From assembly GCA_025936595.1 (NCBI GenBank), contig JAICTB010000101.1:1-7956 (forward strand): a stretch of 7,956 bases of DNA, given 5' to 3'. The notes beneath the pieces were generated by a model. It was given only the letters and a program-made list of their open reading frames with translations, had not been told where the DNA came from and ran no database searches. This document shows positions 1 through 5,138 of this stretch, piece by piece (the first letter of the stretch is position 1; each line of letters starts with the position of its first letter). A program made the position numbers and the translations under genes. The stretch comes from Thermoleophilia bacterium. GTDB lineage: Bacteria; Actinomycetota; Thermoleophilia; Gaiellales; Gaiellaceae.

Positions 1-803
1 CCGTGCACGACGGGAATGCCGCGCCACACCGAGGCGTCGTTGACGAGGTAGCGGGTGGGGAAGTTGTCGGCGCCGTCGAGGATCAGGTCCCAGCCGTCGT
101 CGAGGATGCGGTCGATGTTCTCCGACGTGAGCCGCTCGCGGTAGGTGACGACGTCGACGTCGGGGTTGAGCGCCTGGATCGCGCGCTTGGCCGAGTCCAC
201 CTTCGGCGAGCCGAGGGTGTCGAGCGAGTGTGCGATCTGGCGCTGCAGGTTCGTCTCGTCGACGATGTCCGCGTCGACGATGCCCAGCGTGCCGATGCCG
301 GCAGCCGCGAGGTAGAGCGCCGCGGGCGAGCCGAGCCCGCCGGCGCCGATCAAGAGGATCCGTGCGTCCAGCAGCTTCAGCTGGCCCTCCTCGCCGATCT
401 CCGGGATCAGCAGGTGGCGCGAGTAGCGCGTGCGCTTCTCGGGCGAGAGCGTGCGCGGCATGACGATCTCGAGCCCGTTGCGCTTCCAGTCGGTGAAGCC
501 GCCGGCGAGCGAATGGACGTCGGTGTAGCCGAGCTGCTCCAGCGTCTTCGCCGCGAATGCGGAGCGGGCCGCGGACGCGCAGTAGAGGATCACCGGCTGT
601 GACTTGTCGGGCGCGACCGCCTCGACGCGGCTCTCGAGGTAGCCGCGGGGGATGTGCACCGCACCCGGGAGATGGCCCTCCTGCCACTCGTCGGCCTCGC
701 GCACGTCGATCCAGACGGCGCCGGAGCGCTCCTGGGCCGCCCGCGCGTCGACCTCCGAGATCTCGGACTTCGTCTGCTGGAGAAGCTCGCGGTAGGTCGT
801 CAT
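1..803 (-). CDS. moeB: Rhodanese-MoeB/ThiF fusion adenylyltransferase (3' end beyond window)
   Basis: I translated this leftward frame by hand from the ATG at 803-801; 267 complete codons are present and the gene continues past position 1. Residues about 1-115 form a rhodanese domain: WIDVREADEW at 31-40, GHLPGAVHIP at 43-52, and a six-residue catalytic loop CASAAR at 75-80 with Cys75 as the expected persulfide carrier. Residues about 120 onward form a ThiF/MoeB/E1-like domain: RYSRHLLIPEIG (126-137), the nucleotide-binding loop GAGGLGSP (153-160), the NLQRQ motif (185-189) and DGADNFPTRYLVND (243-256). By family knowledge such enzymes adenylate the C-terminal glycine of MoaD- or ThiS-like sulfur carriers, and the rhodanese domain supplies sulfur for molybdopterin, thiamine or thiolated metabolites. 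The partner here is unknown. In MoeZ, Uba4 and MOCS3 the rhodanese lies C-terminal, so this order is reversed. The zinc-binding CxxC pairs would lie outside the window. The start is supported by the rhodanese beginning at once and by a -10-like hexamer 10 bp upstream. Confidence 0.9.
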   Translation of the reverse strand, partial: MTTYRELLQQTKSEISEVDARAAQERSGAVWIDVREADEWQEGHLPGAVHIPRGYLESRVEAVAPDKSQPVILYCASAARSAFAAKTLEQLGYTDVHSLAGGFTDWKRNGLEIVMPRTLSPEKRTRYSRHLLIPEIGEEGQLKLLDARILLIGAGGLGSPAALYLAAAGIGTLGIVDADIVDETNLQRQIAHSLDTLGSPKVDSAKRAIQALNPDVDVVTYRERLTSENIDRILDDGWDLILDGADNFPTRYLVNDASVWRGIPVVH

Positions 804-813
804 GACAGTGGAA

Positions 814-819
814 ACGGTA
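814..819 (-). promoter_or_regulatory. -10-like hexamer TACCGT upstream of the rhodanese-MoeB gene
   Basis: On the minus strand TACCGT (TANNNT) ends 10 bases before the ATG at 803. No Shine-Dalgarno sequence lies between them (TTCCACTGTC). The expected transcription start would fall at or within a few bases of the start codon. I see no good -35 match at a normal spacing. The call is by pattern and position only. Confidence 0.45.
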
Positions 820-842
820 GCTGGCAACGGTCTATTTCCGGG

Positions 843-848
843 TAGCGT
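843..848 (+). promoter_or_regulatory. -10-like hexamer TAGCGT upstream of the TPR gene
   Basis: TAGCGT fits TANNNT and ends 8 bases before the GTG at 857, and no ribosome binding site separates them. This fits a leaderless or nearly leaderless transcript. The hexamer faces away from the one at 814-819, so the 53-bp gap (804-856) would hold two divergent promoters. A -35 element is not evident. Confidence 0.4.
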
Positions 849-856
849 GGCCGCCG

Positions 857-1669
857 GTGTCTCCCCTGAACCGGATGCGGCTGATCGTGGCGCTTCTCGT
901 GGCCGCAGCCGCCGGGATCGTCGCCGGGATCGTCTACGCGACACGCCAGGACCCGCCCCAGCCGACGGCCCAGTGCAAGCAGCGACCCAAGGCCCTGATC
1001 GTCCCGGGCGTGCCGTCGCCCCATATCGGCGCCGTGCGAAAGCTACTAGCGCAACCGCCAAAGGCGGCTGCGCATGCCCTCGAGCCGCTCGCCCTCCGAA
1101 ACCCGAAGGATCCGGTCGTGCAGTTCAACTTCGGCACCGTGCTCTTCTGCGCCGGCTACATCGCGGACGCCGAGCAGGCCTTCCGCGCGGCGAAGTCAGG
1201 CGGCTACGACACGTTCTACGAGATCCAGGCCGATGCCGTGCTCCACCCGCAGTTCTTCAACCAGGGCCACCCGATCTTCGAGCCGCAGGGCAAGGATCCG
1301 CTGCTCCTCCAGGGAGTGCTGCTCCAGCGCCGCGGGAAGCAGCACTCGGCGGAGAAGCTCTACTCCCGCGCCGCCCGCCTGCACCCGGACGAGGACGAGG
1401 CACAGGTCGCGGCGGCGGTCGGCCGCTTCGACGAGGACAACCTCTCGGCGTCGTTCTCGCGGCTCGGGCCGCTCGTGAAGCGGTTCCCGAAGAGCCAGTC
1501 GGTTCGATTCCACCTCGGGCTCCTGCTCGCCTGGACGGGGCAGCGCGCACAGGCGGCCACGGAGTTCCGCCTCGCACGCTCGCTCGGGCCGAGGACCAGC
1601 CTCGGGAGGCAGGCGAACACCTTCCTCCGGGGACTAGTTGCAAGTGGGACTAACAGCACGCAAAGATGA
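857..1669 (+). CDS. Membrane-anchored tetratricopeptide-repeat-like protein
   Basis: A 270-residue protein with a GTG start. The N-terminus is a basic stretch followed by one hydrophobic helix (about residues 8-28, from MRLIVALLV to IVAGIVYA) with no signal-peptidase site that I would trust. It therefore probably stays anchored with the rest of the chain outside the membrane. Residues about 58-255 are alanine- and leucine-rich helical pairs with TPR character: 69-118 (AEQAFRAAKSGGY), 148-178 (AEKLYSRAARLHP), 180-212 and 213-247 (VRFHLGLLLAWTGQ then AATEFRLARSLGP). TPR proteins usually hold protein partners; no enzyme motif is visible. GTG 857 is preferred over ATG 875 because it starts just before the membrane helix and follows a -10-like hexamer at the leaderless distance. 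The gene lies 84 bp upstream of the sigma-factor start in the same direction, so the two may be cotranscribed. Its specific role is unknown. Confidence 0.8.
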   Translation: MSPLNRMRLIVALLVAAAAGIVAGIVYATRQDPPQPTAQCKQRPKALIVPGVPSPHIGAVRKLLAQPPKAAAHALEPLALRNPKDPVVQFNFGTVLFCAGYIADAEQAFRAAKSGGYDTFYEIQADAVLHPQFFNQGHPIFEPQGKDPLLLQGVLLQRRGKQHSAEKLYSRAARLHPDEDEAQVAAAVGRFDEDNLSASFSRLGPLVKRFPKSQSVRFHLGLLLAWTGQRAQAATEFRLARSLGPRTSLGRQANTFLRGLVASGTNSTQR

Positions 1670-1742
1670 GCCGAGCGGCCTATGGCGTCCGTCCGGTTCT
1701 CTTGCGAGAGTTCCGCATCCGGTCAGGTGATGGTCGGCCAGC

Positions 1743-1751
1743 GAGGGGGAG
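1743..1751 (+). promoter_or_regulatory. Ribosome binding site deciding the sigma-factor start
   Basis: GAGGGGGAG, a purine-rich Shine-Dalgarno-like run, lies just before the GTG at 1754; AGGGGG is 4 bases from it. Neither ATG 1682 nor ATG 1730 in the same frame has a comparable site. The spacing is a little short, so the start choice remains probable rather than certain. Confidence 0.45.
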
Positions 1752-1753
1752 TC

Positions 1754-2740
1754 GTGAGCAAGGGAGCGATCGACCAGCAGGGAACGGACGTCGTCGACGA
1801 GACGGTGGTCGAGGCCGACGAGGAGGAGGAGGTCACGCCGCTCGATGCCGTCGCCGATGCGGGCGACTTCTATGCGGCGCCTGTCGAGGAGGTCGAGGAG
1901 CCGGCGGACCTCGAGTTCTCCGCCGACTCGCTGCAACTCTTCCTGAAGGACGTGGGCAAGGTCGACCTCCTGACTGCCGCGCAGGAAGTGGAGCTCGCGA
2001 AGCGCATCGAGCGCGGCGATCATCGCGCGAAGCAGGAGATGGTCGAGGCCAACCTGCGGCTCGTCGTCTCGATCGCGAAGCGCTACCGCAACCAGGGGCT
2101 GCCGTTCCTCGACCTGATCCAGGAGGGGACGATCGGGCTCGTGCGCGCCGCGGAGAAGTTCGACTGGCGCAAGGGCTACAAGTTCTCGACGTACGCGACG
2201 TGGTGGATCCGCCAGGCGGTTGCGCGGGCGCTCGCCGACAAGGCGCGGACGATCCGCATGCCCGTGCACGTGGTCGAGAAGCTGAACAAGATCATGCGCA
2301 CGGAGCGGAAGCTGCGCGCCGAGCGCGGCCGCGAGCCGACGAACGAGGAGATCGCGCTCGACCTCGACATGACGGTCGAGGAGGTCGAGTCGATCCGGCG
2401 CACGTCGCAGACTCCGGTGTCGCTCGAGAAGCCGGTCGGCGACGAGGAGGAGTCCGAGTTCGGGCAGTTTCTCGAGGACGAGCACACACCGCTGCCCGAG
2501 GAAGCCGCCGACACCGCGTTCCGCGCGGAGGCCCTGTCGAAGTGCCTCTCGTCGCTGAGCTATCGCGAGCGCCGTGTGCTCGAGCTGCGCTACGGCCTGA
2601 ACGGCGAGCAGCCGTGCACGCTCGACGAGGTCGGCCGCGCGTTCCAGGTGACGCGCGAGCGGATCCGCCAGATCGAGAACCAGGGCCTGAAGAAGCTGCG
2701 CGCGCTCGCCGACTCGCAGAAGCTCAGAGACGTCGCCTAG
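1754..2740 (+). CDS. rpoD: RNA polymerase sigma factor, sigma-70 family, RpoD/SigA type
   Basis: From GTG 1754 this is a 328-residue primary-type sigma factor that directs RNA polymerase to -10/-35 promoters. In order: an acidic low-complexity N-terminus (15-56); region 1.2 (SLQLFLKDVG through AKRIERGD, about 58-89); region 2 (about 97-182) with the core-binding stretch LPFLDLIQEGTIGLVRA and the -10 reading segment FSTYATWWIRQAVARAL; region 3 (about 184-261); region 4 (about 262-316) with the -35 helix-turn-helix ending in TRERIRQIENQ. Region 1.1 is missing, and the chain is shorter than typical RpoD. The last part of region 4.2 reads ENQGLKKLRALADSQKLRDVA, whereas most SigA proteins have EAKALRKLRHPSRS. 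It could be the main housekeeping factor of this lineage or a group 2 paralogue; the window cannot decide. The frame is open from ATG 1682, but the 24 extra residues look unlike sigma factors. A hairpin follows the stop at once. Confidence 0.93.
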   Translation: MSKGAIDQQGTDVVDETVVEADEEEEVTPLDAVADAGDFYAAPVEEVEEPADLEFSADSLQLFLKDVGKVDLLTAAQEVELAKRIERGDHRAKQEMVEANLRLVVSIAKRYRNQGLPFLDLIQEGTIGLVRAAEKFDWRKGYKFSTYATWWIRQAVARALADKARTIRMPVHVVEKLNKIMRTERKLRAERGREPTNEEIALDLDMTVEEVESIRRTSQTPVSLEKPVGDEEESEFGQFLEDEHTPLPEEAADTAFRAEALSKCLSSLSYRERRVLELRYGLNGEQPCTLDEVGRAFQVTRERIRQIENQGLKKLRALADSQKLRDVA

Positions 2741-2750
2741 ATGACGTCGG

Positions 2751-2772
2751 GAGGGGAGCTTCGGTTCCCCTC
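2751..2772 (+). terminator. UUCG-loop hairpin terminator after the sigma-factor gene
   Basis: The arms GAGGGGAGC and GTTCCCCTC pair over nine positions, one of them a G-U wobble, around the loop TTCG. The closing pair is C-G, giving the very stable C(UUCG)G tetraloop. The hairpin begins 10 bases after the TAG stop at 2738-2740. There is no run of Ts after it (next bases GTACAGCC), so it departs from the classical intrinsic terminator, as is common in high-GC actinobacteria. It could also protect the 3' end of the mRNA. Confidence 0.65.
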
Positions 2773-2989
2773 GTACAGCCGGCCCGCCGCGCAAGTGTCC
2801 GAACCGGCCGTGTACTTCGTGTCGCGTGCGCACGACGGCGGCTGCCACCGGACTTGTCTCGACCAGGCATGTCCTTCCTGTCGCGTCGTGCAGGCTGAGC
2901 TGTTAGACACCGCGCGTGGGTGAGAACCCGCCGGTGACCGCCTTCGAGCACGTTCGCCGCTGACCGCGCGCAGGCAGCTGAAGGAGCGG
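2773..2989. other. Intergenic stretch with no assignable gene
   Basis: These roughly 217 bases lie between the sigma-factor hairpin and the peptidase promoter. I find no tRNA-like cloverleaf, no repeat and no homologous-looking protein. A 60-codon frame (2741-2923) crosses it, but it contains the terminator hairpin and has no ribosome binding site. A 15-codon GTG frame at 2916-2963 also exists without support. The length leaves room for a regulatory leader or small RNA, which cannot be judged from the sequence alone. Confidence 0.5.
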
Positions 2990-2995
2990 TAGTCT
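2990..2995 (+). promoter_or_regulatory. -10-like hexamer TAGTCT upstream of the M20 peptidase
   Basis: TAGTCT fits TANNNT and ends 6 bases before the GTG at 3002, which would place transcription start on or next to the start codon. AAGGAG at 2981-2986 resembles a ribosome binding site but is 15 bases from the GTG, too far to be convincing. No clear -35 is seen. Confidence 0.45.
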
Positions 2996-3001
2996 CGGCG
3001 C

Positions 3002-4321
3002 GTGCCCGAAGCCTGGTTCGACGAGCTCGCCGAGCTCATCCGCATCCCCTCGGTGTCCGCCGACCCGGCCCACGCCGACGATGTCAAGCGCGCGGCGGCG
3101 TGGGTGTGCTCGTTCATCCGCGACGCCGGCGGAGAATGCGAGGTCGTCGACTGGCACGGTCAGCCGCTCGCGATCGGCGAGCTGCGCGCGTCAGCAGGAG
3201 GGAACGCTCCCACTGTCCTCTGCTACGGGCACTTCGACGTGCAGCCGCCCGACCCGCTCGACCTGTGGGACTCGGAGCCGTTCGAGCCGGAGATCCGCGG
3301 GGATTACCTCTACGGGCGCGGCACGGTCGACGACAAGGGCCAGCTCTTCATGCTGCTTTGCGCGGCGCGCGAGCTCGCGCAGAAGGGCGAGCTGCCGGTG
3401 AACGTCCGATTCTGCTGCGACGGCGAAGAGGAGACCGGCGGGCACTCGATCGTCGAGTTCCTGGAGCAGGACGATCGCGGCGCGGACGCCGCAATCATCT
3501 TCGACAGCGGCATGATCCGCCGCGACCTGCCGGCGTTCAACGTCGCGACGCGCGGGCTCGCGTACTTCCACCTCACGCTGCGCACCGGCGAGCGCGACCT
3601 GCACTCGGGCATGTACGGCGGCGCCGCGTTGAACGCTGCGCATGCGCTCGTCAGGACGCTCGATGGATTGATCGCGCACGACGGCACGCTCGCAGACGAG
3701 TTGCGCGCCGGGATCGCCGCGCCGACGGACGAGGAGCTCGCAGGCTGGCGGGAGCTGCCGGCCGGCGCCGACGAGCTCGCCGACCAGGGCGCCCGCGCGA
3801 AGGACGGCCGTGCTGCCGACGACTTCTACCTGCGCACGTTCGCGGAGCCCGCGGTCGACGTGAACGGGATCGCCACCGGATCGCCGAACCTGCAGAAGAC
3901 AGTGCTCCCGGTGGAGGCGACCGCGAACCTCTCGATCCGCCTCGCCCCCGGGCAGCAGGTGGACGAGATCGCACGGATCGTGGAGCGTCTGTTGCGCGAG
4001 GCGGCGCCGCCTGAGGCAGAGCTCGACGTCGAGCTCTGGTCGTCGTCGCCGCCGGGGCTCGTGCCGCCGGATGCGAAGGCGATCCAGCTGGGTCTCGGCG
4101 CCTTCGAGAAGGCGCTCGGCACCCGGCCGGCGCTGACGCGTTCCGGCGGCACGCTGCCGATCGTGCCCGCGCTCACCGACAAGGGCATCCCGACGGTGAT
4201 CACCGGCTTCGGCCTGCCGGACTCCCAGATCCATTCGCCGAACGAGCGGCTCGTGGCGGCGTACGTCCCGCTCGGGATCGCCGCCGCCCGCGAGCTCTTC
4301 CTCGCCTTCGCAGCCCTTTAG
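3002..4321 (+). CDS. M20-family metallopeptidase (dipeptidase/carnosinase-like)
   Basis: A 439-residue cytoplasmic hydrolase, about the usual length for M20 dipeptidases, with GTG start. The two-metal site of the family is complete by motif comparison: His77 and Asp79 in CYGHFDVQP (74-82), bridging Asp110 in GRGTVDDKG (105-113), general-base Glu143 and ligand Glu144 in DGEEETGG (140-147), Asp168 in IIFDSGM, and His411 in QIHSPNE. The lid/dimerisation domain contains DLHSGMYGG (199-207), whose His201 matches the histidine that reaches the neighbouring subunit's active site in carnosinase-type enzymes. SGGTLPI (381-387) is the usual carboxylate-contacting loop. These features favour a peptidase that removes or splits small peptides over the acetylornithine or succinyl-diaminopimelate deacylase branches. 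The actual substrate cannot be read from sequence. There is no signal peptide. The gene appears monocistronic and ends 2 bp from the convergent gene's stop. Confidence 0.92.
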   Translation: MPEAWFDELAELIRIPSVSADPAHADDVKRAAAWVCSFIRDAGGECEVVDWHGQPLAIGELRASAGGNAPTVLCYGHFDVQPPDPLDLWDSEPFEPEIRGDYLYGRGTVDDKGQLFMLLCAARELAQKGELPVNVRFCCDGEEETGGHSIVEFLEQDDRGADAAIIFDSGMIRRDLPAFNVATRGLAYFHLTLRTGERDLHSGMYGGAALNAAHALVRTLDGLIAHDGTLADELRAGIAAPTDEELAGWRELPAGADELADQGARAKDGRAADDFYLRTFAEPAVDVNGIATGSPNLQKTVLPVEATANLSIRLAPGQQVDEIARIVERLLREAAPPEAELDVELWSSSPPGLVPPDAKAIQLGLGAFEKALGTRPALTRSGGTLPIVPALTDKGIPTVITGFGLPDSQIHSPNERLVAAYVPLGIAAARELFLAFAAL

Positions 4322-4323
4322 AT

Positions 4324-5055
4324 TTAGTCGTTCTGCGTCATCGGGTCGCCCGGCTCGTGGTCGCCGACGTGGTTCGCCGCGACCGCCTCGACCTGCGCGA
4401 GCGTCGCAGCGCGCGGCGCGCGCACGCGGATGGTGATGCGGTCGCCGGCCTTCAGCTGGGAAGCGTCGATCACGGTCGGGACACGGCCTTGCCAGAGCAG
4501 GAAGATCGTGCCGTCGTCGTAGGAGAACGATTGGTCGAGCGGCTGGCCGAGCATCGAGCGCAGGCCGCGCCAGTTGCCGCCGGTGACGTGCAAGGCGACG
4601 TGCCCGCCCGTCTGCGCGCCGGTGACCGTGCCGACGTACAGGAAGAGCGCCCGCCCGGGCATGCCCGGTTTCGCCCCGCGATCGGCGACCGTGCGGACGG
4701 CGGTGTTCTCGATGTCGGTGAGCTTGGAGCCGGCCTGCGCGCGCACATTCAGTTGCACCCAGTCGCCCTGTCTCAGGTCGCCGACGCCCGCGACGTGCGG
4801 CGTGCCGTGCGACCAGACGAGGATCTCGGTCTTGCTGCCGAGGGCAAAGGACTGATCCTGGCTCTGGCCGATCAACGCCTTGAGCGCGGCGTGGTTGCCT
4901 CCCTCGATCTGCACCTGCACGGACGTGGAGCTCGCGTTCATCAGCTCTCCGCGGAACTGGTAGAGACGTCCCTTGCCGCCGCCCGACGCGGCGGCCGCGA
5001 CGACGGCGCACGTGAGACCTGCGAGTGCGAGCGTGGTGAGCAGGCGATGCTTCAT
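4324..5055 (-). CDS. Exported protein with two tandem copies of a beta-rich module
   Basis: A 243-residue protein starting at ATG 5055. The N-terminus is a classical signal peptide: MKHR, a hydrophobic core (LLTTLALAGLTCAVVAAAA) and a likely cut after the alanine run near residue 23. Cys16 is not in a lipobox, so a lipoprotein is unlikely. The mature part holds two diverged copies, about 32-126 and 138-233. Each carries GGN, then DQSF, a hydrophobic strand ending in W, a basic/proline turn, and a GD-containing strand ending in VRA. GGN, DQSF, GD and VRA all recur at the same offset of 107 residues, so the core is gap-free. The hydrophobic alternation suggests small beta-barrels, as in DUF5666-type domains, but I do not recognise the family with certainty and assign no function. 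No catalytic motif is visible. It follows the amidohydrolase by 83 bp in the same direction and has a strong ribosome binding site. Confidence 0.82.
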   Translation of the reverse strand: MKHRLLTTLALAGLTCAVVAAAASGGGKGRLYQFRGELMNASSTSVQVQIEGGNHAALKALIGQSQDQSFALGSKTEILVWSHGTPHVAGVGDLRQGDWVQLNVRAQAGSKLTDIENTAVRTVADRGAKPGMPGRALFLYVGTVTGAQTGGHVALHVTGGNWRGLRSMLGQPLDQSFSYDDGTIFLLWQGRVPTVIDASQLKAGDRITIRVRAPRAATLAQVEAVAANHVGDHEPGDPMTQND

Positions 5056-5063
5056 GGTCGATC

Positions 5064-5069
5064 CCTCCT
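5064..5069 (-). promoter_or_regulatory. Strong Shine-Dalgarno sequence for the duplicated exported protein
   Basis: On the minus strand AGGAGG lies exactly 8 bases before the ATG at 5055, the optimum spacing. It fixes this start codon. No TANNNT hexamer lies close to the start, in contrast to most other genes here. Confidence 0.8.
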
Positions 5070-5111
5070 ATGTGGACGATCGAAGAATCGCCGCGGAACG
5101 GAAAGGGCCGA

Positions 5112-5132
5112 TTGCGCCCGCGTAAGGCGCAA
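5112..5132. repeat. 7-bp inverted repeat after the amidohydrolase gene
   Basis: TTGCGCC (5112-5118) and GGCGCAA (5126-5132) are perfect inverted copies around a 7-base spacer. On the minus strand the element begins 6 bases after the amidohydrolase stop codon. It could be a terminator or a partial attenuator before the exported-protein gene, but no T-run follows. It could also be a protein-binding palindrome. Confidence 0.4.
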
Positions 5133-5138
5133 GCAAAA

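Noticed and set aside
3..602. A 199-codon plus-strand frame at the left edge
   Set aside because: It is antisense to the rhodanese-MoeB gene, whose motifs are clear on the minus strand.
802..1653. A 283-codon plus-strand frame overlapping the TPR gene in another frame
   Set aside because: The product is proline/arginine-rich without repeats or domains, while the 857-1669 frame gives a membrane helix and TPR-like pairs.
1634..2848. A 404-codon open frame on the minus strand opposite the sigma factor
   Set aside because: The plus strand encodes an unmistakable sigma factor over the same bases. The reverse translation is arginine/leucine/alanine-rich with no domain, as expected for a shadow of GC-rich codons.
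2741..2923. A 60-codon frame with a cysteine cluster right after the sigma stop
   Set aside because: It contains the terminator hairpin, has no ribosome binding site, and resembles no zinc-binding family that I can name.
2916..2963. A 15-codon frame (GTG, MGENPPVTAFEHVRR) before the peptidase
   Set aside because: A frame this short arises easily by chance, and no promoter hexamer of the TANNNT form precedes it at the right distance.
5001..5055. Lipoprotein signal in the exported protein because of Cys16
   Set aside because: The residues before it (G-L-T) do not form a lipobox, and the hydrophobic core continues past the cysteine to a better alanine-rich cleavage region.
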